Under the pieces are notes generated by a model. That model searched no databases. It was not told the origin of the DNA and saw only the letters and a program-made list of their open reading frames with translations. DNA of 64,000 nt from Lingula anatina (Eukaryota > Brachiopoda > Lingulata > Lingulida > Lingulidae). The number at the start of each line of letters is the position of its first letter. The stretch's first letter is position 1. This document shows, one piece after another, positions 24,450-37,270 of this stretch. A program made the translations under genes and the position numbers. The stretch covers positions 226,827 through 290,826 of the forward strand of contig NW_019775158.1 of the NCBI RefSeq assembly GCF_001039355.2. Direction: 5' to 3'.

Positions 24450-25384
24450 CACGCTCGGCTGTCACCTTGATTGGATGGTAAACAGTTGTCGTAAAATCGC
24501 TAAATGATATTAAAACCCGGTGCATAAAGTTGAAAACCACCTAGGACAACCTTAGACTGCCACATTAATCCAATACAATGCAAAAATAAACTATAACAAG
24601 TGGTTAAAGCCTTCAAACCGAATGTCGTAAAGTCCCCATATACCTCCATAGAGACAATAAAATATAGTAAGCTTCTGAAACAAGAAAAATCCAGTTCCAA
24701 CATAAAAATCGAAATAAAATACTGCCGGGCATCGGAGCGGCCTAAAACTTGGCACGCTTACCGCTAATACTGCAGGCTACATCATCCCGTCGCTCATTTG
24801 TAAATTCCGTGCATGGCATACGCACAATCAAACCGTATATCCAAATTCCACCTCTGATGTTTGAATTGGTCCTCTCTAACCTACCATTACGAAAAAGAAG
24901 CCATGCCATTGGACAATGCGACCTCTGCGGTTACGACATTTCCTGAATTGGATTGTAGAGAAGACCAATTCAAACATCAGAGGTGGAATTTGGATATACG
25001 GTTTGATTGTGCGTATGCCATGCACAGAATTTACAAACGAGCGACGGGATGATGTAGCCTGCAGTATTAGCGGTAAGCGTGCCAAGTTTTAGGCCGCTCC
25101 GATGCCCGGCAGTATTTTATTTCGATTTTTATGTTGGAACTGGATTTATCTTGTTTCAGAAGCTTACTATATTTTATTGTCTCTATGGAGGTATATGGGG
25201 ACTTTACGACATTCGGTTTGAAGGCTTTAACCACTTGTTATAGTTTATTTTTGCATTGTATTGGATTAATGTGGCAGTCTGAGGTTGTCCTAGGTGTTTT
25301 TCAACTTTATGCACCGGGTTTTAATATCATTTAGCGATTTTACGACAACCGTTTACTATCCAATCAAGGTGACAGCCGAGCGTG
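24450..25384. mobile_element. 935-bp near-perfect palindromic (foldback) element
   Basis: Two arms of about 425 bp (24450-24875 and 24960-25384) are almost exact reverse complements around an ~85-bp centre. Ends are CACGCTCGG and CCGAGCGTG. The 8-bp AATGAACC flanks both sides (24442-24449 and 25385-25392), consistent with a target-site duplication. Eight-bp duplications are typical of hAT, P and FB-type elements; no transposase is encoded, so the superfamily is open. The same 67-aa reading frame appears once per arm purely because of the symmetry. Arms differ at only a few positions, indicating a young or gene-converted element. Confidence 0.88.
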
Positions 25385-26857
25385 AATGAACCCTTTTATT
25401 TAAAAACTGATGAAAATGTTGCTATTTTTCAGAACAATGAAACTCCAGACCACTAAATTTTCAGACTATTGAGATGCACCCAAATGGAAAAACTAATAGG
25501 CACAGAGACATACAGACTAATGAGCAAATGGAATGTGTAAAATTGCAGGAATATTTTAATACAATAATTTATTCACTTATTAAAGTTTTTATTTATTTAT
25601 TTATTTATCTATATACCTTATCAATTTAAATTGTGTTCAACGTGGCATTTTATGTTCAAATTACAGTATGTGGATTCATCCACCAATCAAGACAACACCT
25701 GTAGACTGTACATATGTGTTCTACAGTACAAAGTTCAACAGTCCGTGAAAAATATATGCAATGGTCGACTATGAATCCTTATATAATGCTATATACATGT
25801 ACCAAGCAAAGGCTCGTGGTTAAAGAGACAATATTTCAAGTTTAAGTCTTGTCTTTGGCTAAGAACCACACCCCAACAACACTGCACTTGTGCTGCAATG
25901 TTTGTCATTATCTGCAACATATTAATTACTTATGTAACTTCCGGTGCTGTTAGCATTACTGCTGCCAGCTGTAAAACTGTCTACACAAAAAATGCGGTTT
26001 GTTACTTATGCAACAAACAGCAATGCTTCATTACGGTTTTTGTAACTTAAACCACTCGTGGCTTCAACAGAAAACTCTCCTTGTTGCATTACACCTCACA
26101 TGCTCGTAAGTGTTCATAATACTGAAAATTAGGGTTAAATACATACGTTAAGGCTGAATTCAGCGTCGCGTCACCGTTCCATTTCCTGGCTTCAAGCTTA
26201 AATAGGTCGATGGTTACTCTCTAACCCACATTTTTACTTTATCAGGTTTTGAACAGCACATTAATTCACTAAATATAAACAGCAAGTTAATACAGTGGAC
26301 AAATACACCTAAATAGCAACTTATTGCAAGATGTTTGATCAAAGTATTTGATTAAGCTATAAAGTACATAGCTGCTGTGATTAAGGAGACTAAAAGATGA
26401 CCTTGGCATTATTACAATGGGGCACACCCCCTTCTCGTGAACCTGCAGATACAATATAGGCATTGAGTATTGAAGAGAAATGTTAAAAGTGCTCAGAAAC
26501 GTTGTCAGTATCATATTGTTATGTAGATCCATTTTTTCATTAATATTACATTCATAATCATTATCATCATATAATTACATATTTAATTTTTGCTTCCAAC
26601 TATATCACGGATATTAGTATGCATCTAAGTAGGTTTCAAAATTAAATTTAAAAAAAATAAAAATAAAATCTAAATAGACCTAAATATCAAATGCATGTTG
26701 TAATTTCCAAAGAAGTGGAGGTTGTTTCAATACGAACTTTAATCAATGAATTCACCTTGCACGTCTCTTATACAGCGTACATGTAGGCCTACCCTCTACC
26801 AGGGCCACAGTTAGACCAATTATTGTGGACATTTTTGGCTGAAGCGACATCAGACCG

Positions 26858-26944
26858 TCTTTTTCTGGATACAACAGGGGACTATGCCGGTGAGTGAGTA
26901 GTTATTGGGGGATCCCTTTTTGTGTTGGAATCTCAATCATTTAT
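26858..26944 (+). repeat. Inverted copy of transporter exon 2/intron 2 junction
   Basis: The 87 bp on the + strand repeat, with about one mismatch, the sense sequence of the transporter at 23554-23468: the last 10 codons of exon 2 (CTGGATTCAACAGGGGACTA region), the donor GTGAGT and about 50 bp of intron. It lies about 3.3 kb away in inverse orientation. Confidence 0.85.
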
Positions 26945-27604
26945 CTAAAGGCATAGCTGTGAATATATATCTGTGAAAAATCAATCTGTCGCCTTGGTAG
27001 AGGATAGTGTACATACCAGTACAGTATACATGTACATGTGTACAGTAGACCCCCTAACTCTCTCTCCCCTCCCTCGCGCTCATTTCTCTCTCAATCTCCC
27101 CAAGGATAAAGGCGAAATACAGTAAATTTTAATCTAGTTGTCATGAAACACGTCTTTGCATGGATTCCTGGGGCTGATCCAGGATTATTTGAAGGGGGAG
27201 GGGGTGTCTGCGGATCCAGGATTATCCAGGGGGGTTGAGGATGAGAAGCCGCCCCCGCCCCCCCCCCCCATCCCCCATTGACGTGGGTTTGGGGGCCCGC
27301 TGAAGGGACCTTTAAATTTTTGGTATTTTAAAGAGTGAATGATGCCATTTGTTACGTACGGTTCAGAACTATGATTCATATCTAGTCAAAATTCTCATTT
27401 CAAGAGGGGACCATAGGTATGATTTTTTTCAGAAATCTAAAATCCAATAAAAACCCCCCAAAATTCGCCACTGAATGGAAGAAGAAGGTTGAGACACAAC
27501 TTTGAAATCTACATGTGCACAATCTTAACAGCCTTCATGCAGCCTCTTGGAAAATCCTTGTTGAGATCGAAAGTCTGAACTGCATTTCTTTATTATTAAT
27601 ATTA

Positions 27605-27688
27605 ATTTTTTTATTTTTATTTTTATTTTTATTTATTTATGTATTTATTTTATTTTATTTTATTTTATCAATGTTTATTTATGTGTAT

Positions 27689-27735
<47 letters not shown>

Positions 27736-27745
27736 TTTTTGTTGC
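27605..27745. repeat. (TTTA)n / (TTTTA)n low-complexity array
   Basis: Mixed TTTTA and TTTA repeats over about 140 bp. Confidence 0.9.
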
Positions 27746-29590
27746 TTCAAGTGTCATGTACTTGTACTTCCCACTTAAGCCTAATACAAAAGGTATGTAC
27801 CGGGGTAGACTTACGTAAAAGTTCGAAAAGTGCCGGAAACCAGCGAAGTGTGTCATTGCGACCCGTGAGTTGAGAAACAATGTGACCTGCCAAGAATGTG
27901 CCCTGTACAACCACCTTTTATAGTAATTTAGTTACTTGATTTGTATCGACATGTATCAAGAAATACTACCACGTTTGAAAAAATTCTCTCCATGCCGTGG
28001 AAAGCTACTCGACAATTTCCAATTTAAACCTCAATATTTTAAATGAAATAAAGGTAACTTATGTCGATAGTTCCCGCTTTAATGCACAGTAAAAACTGAC
28101 ACTCGAAATGGTATAATTAGAAATGGTTAAAAAAAAACATCGAATCAAAGTGTAAGATAGCGTCAATCATTGATATGTGAGTACAGAAAAATGTTCTTTT
28201 TTGTTTTAGTTTTTCCAAGAAAATACGATTTACCGTGAAATCCCTAAGTGGATACCCATATTAAATCAGCATTGACTTTATTAAGTGAAACTTGCCAATT
28301 TGAGGGGAAAAATCGTACGGTAATGTTGCTATTTAGAGTACTCTACCGTACTTTCGGCTACGAACTTCCCCGGTACTCAAACAGTCTACACAAAAAGCAT
28401 TACCTTACGCCAAAAGGAATGGAGAGCCATCGAGCGTAAAACGTAAAGATTAATAAAGCAAGCTGGTTATTTTGAAAGGGGCGGTTTACTGAATTGTTTA
28501 CCTGTAGAGTACACACTGGCGTACAGTGATCGGCGGCGGACCAAAGAGGTCACGGAAACAGGTGAATGGGTTCTGGGGTGAACGTATTAGTTAGGGCTAC
28601 ATCTAAGGTCACAGGGCAAATTGTCTGAGCTTTTTCGCTTTTTCCTCTAGATCTTGGCAAATCAACGGCAATGACGTACCGTGCTTTAATCACATTTAAA
28701 GGGATAGATGACTTGACATTAGGCAATTGACGTGATAATTTTGTGTGTGTTTATCTATGATCAGGACAGACTGCCCAGGGTATCTGTACGTGTTTCGGGC
28801 GTTGAACCGCAGATGAACTCCAAACATCGGCCGTGACGCACGCGTTAATTGTTGTAAAAACTTAATGGTGGCCTGTATGTGTGAACTCTGCGTTACAATA
28901 CATGTTTCAACTTCACAAAGTACACAGGATCCTTGTGTATCAATCCTGAAAACTGCATGAGTATCTCCTTTAATATTTTTATAAACTCGATTAAAATTTT
29001 AGAGAGAAAAATTGGACGGCCATTTGGGGAAGAGACGAGCAGAACAGCGTGACGAGGAGTTGACGCTCATCTGTGAGATGGATCTAGTCTGAGATAAAAG
29101 TTGATGAAGTGGGCGCCGATGCAGAACATTTTCAATTAGCATGACCAGGACAACGAAATTGGACTGTCATTATTCTGATTATTTGCTGTATTAACGTTGC
29201 TGAAGACAGGAGAAGAACAAGGACGGCAAAATACCACTGAAAACAGTTAAAACATACAGCGTAGTGGACACATGCATGTTCGCGCTAATCTCTAGATCTA
29301 CCGGCTCTGTTCACGTCTTTTTATACCTGTTAGTGAATAGTACGGATAGTGTGTACATTGGGATGTTGAGAAGAAGACGACAATTTTGAAAAAAAAAAAG
29401 AACTCAAAAAGTGCATGGAAATTTTTGAAACGTCTCTATAAGTAAATAACTGTCATTGCAGACACTTTCCACACACACGGGAACTGCAAAGAGGAACAAG
29501 CAAGCAAGTCCCAAACAGCCTTGTCATTGCTAACCGTACAATTCCATGACAGCTCAGCCCGCTGGTCTTAACATTGTTTCCGATTTAAAA

Positions 29591-29744
29591 ATGGCATCAG
29601 CTCGCGACCAGCCGGTCATTGCCTCGGTCACTTATAGGATGCAGTCGGCTGTCATTCTGGACCCGAGAGATGAGGAGGAAGATTCAGCTGAGGAGGTTAG
29701 TAATTAGGTGGAATTGCCAGATTGGTGTGTGTGTGTGTGTGTTC

Positions 29745-29776
<32 letters not shown>

Positions 29777-29782
29777 ATGCTT

Positions 29783-29823
<41 letters not shown>

Positions 29824-30527
29824 CATGTAGCCAGCAATAAAAAAAAATTCTGAAAAAAGGGACCTTCCACCATGACAACTCGTGTACCAAGATGTTTTTT
29901 TACGGAGCTTTCCCCTGCAAAGGGTGGTTCCAAACCCAAGCCCCCACCTCCACTCCGCGAGAGGTCTCAATGGAGAGAGAGAAAGAGAGAAAGCACTCGA
30001 GAGAAAAAAATCGCGCTTGAAGAGATTTACTTTAATCATACAAATAATGCTTAACAATAACAATCAGAATAAAAAGAAATGTTATACTTAAAATGGCCAA
30101 CAGTCGAGCCTAGTGGAAGTTAGCAGCTCTGTTCGCCGGTTTATTTTCAATCTAAAGGCCTAAAGTGGTCGTGTTCTCTGCTTTACCTCTTGTACACCTT
30201 ATCAAACCGTACGAGGTAGCTTTACGTAACTCGACCTAGTTCCTCTTTGTCCCCGTGCGCGTGGGCCTACACTGTATATATATGTATGTCTCTTGCCACA
30301 GGAATTCAGATATTCTTTCAAACACCCGGCTGACAGTGGGTGTAATTAATTTATATATATTTTGTTTTCCCTATTTTCTTACTGCGATTTTCTGTAGTTA
30401 ATTTTGTGTAGATCGATAAAATTGATTTTACCTGCCATAGTTAAATCTGGGAAAGCAATTTAATAGCCTGCATTGGTATACGTAATCCGTATGTAGTGTG
30501 CCTTTGATATAATAATAATAATAATAA

Positions 30528-30574
<47 letters not shown>

Positions 30575-33500
30575 ATTAATGAATGAATGAATTAATTAAT
30601 GATCGATTGCCAAAGTAAAGAGCTAATGATGATATATAAATTTCTTTATTCTATCTGTTTTATATAAAAATAAGTTCTTCCAAAATTTGGAACCAGTAAA
30701 CTTTAAGTAAGCCATGCAATTAATACTAATTAGCCTGCTTAATTAGTTAAAAGTTATGTATATGTTAACTGATATATCATCATTTAAAAATACTGCAACG
30801 TCATTGATCTTTGTCTTCTGATGATAACTTAAAAGACCTAACAAAACACGAGACCAGCATTCGACAAATATGATGACACTCACACGTAATTTATCAGTCA
30901 CCTAGTTCACGTCATGATCGCTTTGGTTGTGGACTGTCTTGTCCACTTGACTCCAAATCGAGACTGGGCAGAACACATGTCATGTGATTGTCAACTTTGA
31001 ACCGAGATAGAACCATGGTAAGTTTCTTCCGCAGCTTTCTAAAACCGACCACTTAGAGTGAAACCAAATTTATAATTTCTTATATGTGAACACAGTGCCT
31101 GTGACTGTTAATAGGGGGTAGATCTCACGTGGTTTTTTCTATCCGAAAACCGGTTTTGAAAGTAGGGTTAATTTTTGACATTCTCGACTCAAGACCAAGT
31201 TGTAAAAGTGCTGACCGGTATTGGGAATGCAGTGCTATCAAAGATCTGTTGCCTTGCATCTAAAAAGGGTGTACGTCAGCTTTCCTTTTGGTGTTTATAA
31301 AACTGTCTTAAAGTGTACAAGATTCATAAATATTATAGGTGATGGTTTGATCAATGGGTCATGTGTATATTATGTCGTATTGTTCTTCTTATCTTGAAAC
31401 GTCACAATTTACAAATCAGATGACTTCAACTGCCTGATATTTTTCATCGTCATGTACACTGGACACAGTAGCATATCATATGAATATACTCATTTTAGAC
31501 ATCTTGCATTTGATAGATAGTAATGTTACTAAGACGGCTCATGGTAGAGCTAGATGAAGGTTTGGATGTGTGTGTGTGTGTCATTGCATGCGTATGTTTG
31601 TGCACACATATTTTTCCACAAAACACTGAGCATTGTGTCGTCAGCCTGAAATATAAGAGTGGGGTTGAGGGGGGAGGGGTCTTTTTCTGAAATTTATCCA
31701 CAGACATCATTGCTTACATAAATTTCTGTGGAAAAAGGTGTTTGTGGTCCAGTCAACAAGAAAAAGTGCACTGTGTGACAGCACATTGAAAGGTGGTATT
31801 ATAGCAGCTTAGTGTAAAATATCTGGTAAATTTCTGCCTATAAAAGTCAAAATTCCCCAAACTACAACTCACTGTCAAGTCTTAAATTAGGGAAGATAAT
31901 AGTATAGCTATGTAGGATATGTAGACCTATGTAAACATAGAAAAATCCAAATTTAGGTCGTTTTCGGTTGCTGATTATGTATATTTTTACCTCAAAGAAA
32001 AGAGGTCATTCACAGTTCAGTAGTTACCTACAGTGATGCTAGCATAATGGTTTGATTTGTTCGGAACACACTTTTTGCCATGACCATGTGGAGACATTTG
32101 CTTCAAGGCTAGCTTACATCAGTGTCATTTAGACCTTCGCACAAGATTTAGAGGGAAGATAACTTTACTGTGCCAGAAGGGGAAGATTCATTACTGTATC
32201 GTAAATCACTGCTGTAACTTGTGTCCAGTTAACCTTATATTATACCTTTTTGCTCAGGATGTATGGAAAATGAGGGGAGTGGAGACAGTGGTGGGAGGGG
32301 GGGTCAGGGCAGTTTTTCGGTTAATTAACAGACTTGTCACATTATTGCTGTGATTATTGCTATGAGAATGATTATACTAGTATATGAAATGATTACTAGT
32401 AAATACTGACATAGACTGAACTTTGCACTGATTGTCTCATGTCTGAAATGGACACATTTTTGTATATATATATATATTAGCTTTTTTGAAAGATTTGAGC
32501 TAGATGTGATACATACAGTATCAAATAAACTTTTATTTGTAATAGGAAGTTTGAACTCGTATTTTGATTTTGGATGTTAGAAAAAACTAAAACATATGTA
32601 TATATACGGAGTTCAGTTGAATAGAAATGATCTTGCAGTATTTGGACTATAGATCTGTTGTTCACCTGCACCCAACCTTAAGGTACAGGAACCTACGAGA
32701 AGGCAAGAAATGGGCTTTTCCTTATCTTCACAGAAGTATCAACATTTTATCAACAGACTTCCTTATGGTGTGACGCTAAGAGTGGTTCTTTGACCTTATT
32801 TATAGACATGTGATGCTGATATGTTTTATTTATATTATTATTATTATTATCACTTATTGTTGGTGGCATCCCTGTGCACTTTACACTGTTAAGGCAATAA
32901 ATGGAAACAGTTTGTATTATTATTCTCAAACTTACTTGATTGATTCATAGCACTGAAATATGAGTCATTCTCAAACAGCACCTTTTTGGCCCTTTTTATT
33001 TTCAAATTGTGAGAATTATGCTTAGGTAGTTTTTTCTTCTCATCTAAGTGTTTCAACCCACTGTGGAATTAATGGTGTTCAATACTGATACATTAATGCA
33101 TTTATTTGGTGAAAATTTTAATATATACCAGTATGACTAAGGATAATGAATGAGACATTTGACTTTGTTGTGACTTAAGCCAAGTAAGACACAGATAGCA
33201 ACTGGGTTGACTTGTATAGTGTGTGCAATCACTTCCAAGCAAACACATAATACCCTAGGTAAATATATGATATCAGATAAGAAAGGAGACATAGTCATGA
33301 AAACTAGTACTAGTAAGTGATACTAGTATAATTCTTATATTTTAGATAGGGGCATTGTGGTTTCAGTGAACCTTCATATGTTTGGTTGGCTTAAGTGTAC
33401 TAGTGTGTCTGTGTGTGTGTGAGAGATAGAGAGAGAGAAAGAGAGAGGTCAAGAAAAAGACTGGTGTCTGTTGTCTTAATCATTTTGCTAAGTTTATTTT

Positions 33501-36500
33501 TTCTAATCATTTCCCTAGGCAGCAGCAGAGAAGAAGGAGCACCTGTATAAGATCTTGGTAATAGGAGAGCTTGGCACAGGAAAAACCAGTATTATCAAAA
33601 GATATGTTCATCAGTTCTTCTCACAGCACTACAGAGCTACTGTATCCTTTTATCATGATGCACACTGGATGTGCCACTTACGTTAATGGTTATTTACTCA
33701 ATTTAACATCTTCATCTCATTGGCACATAAGGTAGCAACCTCACCCTGGCACTGAGCCTCCTCTTCCTTGTTTTTTCCAGGACTTTGCGTATTGATAGGC
33801 CCATCTCATTTATTTTAATTCATTTCAATTCAATTCATTTGTCAGTGTTCAGGGCCAGGCAATTAAGTATTACAGAAAATCACAAAGAATGTCACAATGC
33901 ATTCTCTGTCATGACCGACTCAATGTCACATCTACCACACTGTCACAGCCATCTCATTGTCACATCTGCCACACTGTCACAGCCATCTCATTGTCACATC
34001 TGCCACACTGTCACAACCAACACAATGCCACATCTACCACACTGTCACAGCCATCTCATTGTCACATCTGCCACACTGTCACAACCAACACAATGTCACA
34101 TCTACCACACTGTAACAGCCATCTCGTTGTCACATCTACCACACTGTCACAGCCATCTCATTGTCACATCTACCACACTGTCACAACCAACACAATGCCA
34201 CATCTACAACACAATGTCAAAACCAACAAAATGTTGCATGTTGGGCAAGTAGGTCTCAAAGGGGGGGGGGGGGGCAGTGTTAGAAATTTGGTTAGAAAGT
34301 ATTTTATTTAAAAAAATCCATTTCATGTCAGGCAAGTATTCCTCTAGCAATTCTTTTGTGTTTCCAGGCAAGTATTAGATATGTAATGTATATATCTTTA
34401 ACTTAATTTGGCTAATCTATAGCTGGTTGCTGATGGACACCTTGGATGATATAAATAAAGAGTACTGTTAGATATCTAGCTAAGTATGACTTAAAATCTA
34501 GCTGCCCTACTGCAGAAATCATTATTACCTGGCAAGTAACGTCAGTACTATTAGGAATGTTTAGTTGTAGATAGAAAAAACTTCTACTACTTATTGAAAC
34601 TAAAAGGTTACAGGTTAGGGAACCATTGTGATTATCAAATAATTATATTTTATTTTTATGCGTACCTCAGCATGCATTAATCTCAGTGCCCTGTGTAAAT
34701 CTTCAGTTAAAAACAGTGCATCGGTACTCTGTTCACCCTAGTACAGTGCCATATGAAACATATTACAGCAATGAATCTTACGTTGTCTAGTCATCAGCTA
34801 AAGTTGCTATCTGACGTTAGCATCTTTAGCTGGAGGGAACCAGTCACTTGGTTACATCATTATAGAGTACGATGAGGAAGCCCCTCAGGTGAAAACGATG
34901 TGTTAGAATACCCAGCTGTCATGTTGGTCATGAGCTGGCCTGTCTTGGGGGCAGGGGTGTGGTAGGGGGGCCTAGTGGTTGGGGTTTAAATCATACAGAC
35001 CCTAAACCTGTCTCTGCTTGACGTGGACTTCTTCCTGTCATCTTAAAGTAGGAAAATTTTGGCTGTGATGTGAATAGTCAACATATTAAGTGTATGTAAC
35101 TGTCTGGGGTGTGGAAAAGGGGGGGGGGGGGGGGGTGAGCAAAATGCCCTTTTGGCCAGGCTGGAAAAAATTCTTTCCACACTGGGTTGTACTTTAGATT
35201 AAAAAAAAACATTATAATAATAAAAAAAATAATAAAGGACTTGTCTGAATAATACGGCAGAATGAGGTTTGCAAATTGACTTACTGTGTACTAGTATTTA
35301 CAAGACATAACTGTCACATGTCACTTATTGGTTAAATGATCTGTAAACTAAAATCTCATTCCCAATGAAACATAGATCGATCCAACTCCGTGTGGATTCT
35401 TGCTGAATGCGATGAGATGAACAGATTAACACGCCGCCTCCTGGCGTTGAGTAGAATTACAGAAAAGCTGGTGATTATACGAGAATGTTGGAAACAGAGG
35501 AATTGTGGTCTGTCAAACTGATTGCATTCAATGAGGGTCCATGAGAAGTTTGATCGATCTATGTAGTTCATAGTGTCATTGGAAATAAGCCTCAATACAT
35601 ACCTGACATAGATATTAAAACACTGTGTACTGCTTGGAGGTTTGAGGAATATGCATTAAGTCTTTATTTATAACTCAGTGTACAGAAAGCAACAGAAACC
35701 GAAAGTAATTGGGATTTTTAAGCGGTTATTCCCCACTTTCTCATATGTGTACATTTTTCCAAGAAACCCCCCTTTTGTATTTGACAACAATGGGTAGTTA
35801 AAGTGAAAGTGCTGCTAAAAAAGAATGCCATTATTTTGTGTTTACAACTCATTAGAAGTGAAAGTGAAAGTGCTGTTGTGGGAATTCCCTGTCATTCCTT
35901 CATAGGCCTTTAAGCAGAAACCTCGGGATATTCCAGGAGAAATCAATCAAGTGTGATGAGTAAAATTCCTCTGTATCTCAATCTATCCCCCACCCAACAC
36001 ATTACAAGCACACCAACTACTAGTGGTATACACCATATGACGANTCTGGTGAACAATGCAGGTCAGATGGACGAGTACTGTAAAGATAAGGCGTTTGCTG
36101 GCTGGTTTGAGACTTCTGCTAAAGAGAATATCAACATTGATGAGGCAGCAAGGTTTTTGGTGACAAAGGTAATCCTTTTATACAATGCGTGTGTGTGTAT
36201 ATATATGCATATGTCCGTTTCATCCAGATAATGTACACTCAGGAATCATAAGTCAAAGGATTATATTGGCATTTTGAAGCCAGTCTTTAGCTCTTTTATC
36301 TAACAACTTAAGTGAGTCGAACTCTGGGCAATGATGCAGCTGCCAAATCTCTACGATGTGGTTGGCTGTCTGTAGGGGGAGAGAGACACCTCCCCGTGGT
36401 GATCCCTGGAAACGCTCCAACGGCTAAGATCTCTCACTCGTCACGATCATCCAAATGTGTGTGTGTGTAAGTTAAAGGGATAACAACTGTGCATTCCCCC

Positions 36501-37270
36501 CTCCCCTAAAAAATTGAAATTTCCTTGGGTAAGTGTCAATTTTCCATAACTGCCAATGGCTAATGAATCCATTCCAACAATAAAAGTAAGTTCCTGTTAC
36601 TTTGTCTAAAAAAAAATTTTTTTAGGTTTTATTTTAATCTTTTAAGAGATTATTGGGGGGGGGGGGAGTAGACATCCCTGGAGGTCAAGTGGTCCAATAC
36701 AGATTCCAGAATTATTATGATGACTGCCATTTTGGTGGTTAAATAGGATTTTTTTTAACATTTCTATGAGTTGTTTACAGTGTATTTATTATGAAATATA
36801 GATTTCATCCAAAGAGTTGTTACCCCTTTCAGGATTTTACTGATTATCTAAGTACTTTTATCGATCAGTTGATTTTGAAGACAGATATTTAGATGGTTTG
36901 TTCAGTGTATTTATTGATTTTGTGTCTTATAACTTTTGTACAGCAACAGCATTTTATTTGTTCATAATTGATTGAATGATTGATTTTGAAGATGGGACCC
37001 TCAAATAGTTAACTCAATGTATTGATTGATTTGATATCCAATCTTTTTTGTACAGCAGCAGCATTAAATACAAACAACCATTTCATCACCCCAAAATTGA
37101 TGAACTGCTGTTAGAGCAAGATTGCATATTATTTATAATTTTTTCTTTTACTACTTAAGATTCTAGCAAATGAGGAACATATGCAGACAAATGAAGATGG
37201 GCCAAAAGACTCTATCACAATAACAAGTAGTAGCTCTTCTATGCCTGGAGAAAAGAAAAGTTGTTGCTAG
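29591..37270 (+). CDS. RAB32-like: Rab32/38-like small GTPase, middle exon(s) lost at assembly gap
   Basis: Visible exons: 29591-29695 (start ATG, 35 residues, acidic N-terminal extension), 33519-33641 (41 residues with P-loop GELGTGKTS and KRYVHQFFSQHYRAT), a partial exon 36045-36168 (GQMDEYC ... GWFETSAKENINIDEA, the G5 SAK box) and 37160-37270 (36 residues ending KKSCC, TAG). The double-Cys end is the geranylgeranylation site of Rabs. The HYRAT and FAGWFETSAKENINIDEA stretches are hallmarks of the Rab32/Rab38 group, which acts in lysosome-related organelle biogenesis. The switch I/II and NKxD region, roughly 95 residues, is not in the window; the exon after the gap begins directly at a lone N (36044). 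The break is therefore an assembly gap, not evidence of a pseudogene. Phases are consistent (exon 2 ends in phase 0). Confidence 0.9.
29726..29821. repeat. (GT)n followed by (GA)n microsatellite
   Basis: Starts about 30 bp after the Rab exon 1 donor. Confidence 0.95.
30508..30572. repeat. (AAT)n / (AAAT)n microsatellite
   Basis: Rab intron 1. Confidence 0.9.
33905..34230. repeat. 34-bp minisatellite in Rab intron 2
   Basis: About nine units of roughly 34 bp sharing the core CACACTGTCACARCCA, with alternation of CATCTCATTGTCACATCT and CAACACAATGYCACATCT types. The open frames across it are artefacts of the repeat. Confidence 0.9.
35352..35592. mobile_element. MITE family 1, copy in Rab intron
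   Basis: Contains the family blocks GATCGATCCAACTC, CTCCTGGCGTTGAGTA and the mirror CTGATTGCATTCAATGAGG. Confidence 0.75.
36044..36044. other. Single-N contig join inside the Rab gene
   Basis: The lone N directly precedes the in-frame coding sequence LVNNAGQMDEYC, with no acceptor visible before it. Coding sequence is missing, so the true gap is longer than one base. Confidence 0.85.
36476..36827. mobile_element. TTAA-type MITE, copy 2 (opposite orientation)
   Basis: Ends AGGGATAACAACT (36476-36488) and AGTTGTTACCCCT (36815-36827). TTAA is intact on the left (36472-36475) and mutated on the right. Reverse-complement similarity to 1151-1480 continues inside (AAACAACTCATAGAA and ATCTATATTTCA). 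Confidence 0.75.

Larger units (their letters stand above)
24243..29590. other. Region between divergent transporter and Rab genes
   Basis: The two genes are head to head here. Apart from the palindromic element (24450-25384), the inverted exon-2 fragment (26858-26944), a G/C-rich low-complexity patch at about 27190-27290 and a (TTTA)n array, I see no exon. Promoters and untranslated exons of both genes must lie in it. Confidence 0.5.

Noticed and set aside
24500-25334. Same 67-codon open frame on opposite strands
   Set aside because: A consequence of the palindromic element, not a duplicated gene; no domain features.
33905-34230. Possible CRISPR-like direct repeat array
   Set aside because: Units are contiguous with no unique spacers, in an animal intron; ordinary minisatellite.
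33785-34311. Two overlapping open frames of 155 and 140 codons rich in His, Thr and Ser
   Set aside because: They are translations of a 34-bp minisatellite; a period not divisible by three opens all frames alike.
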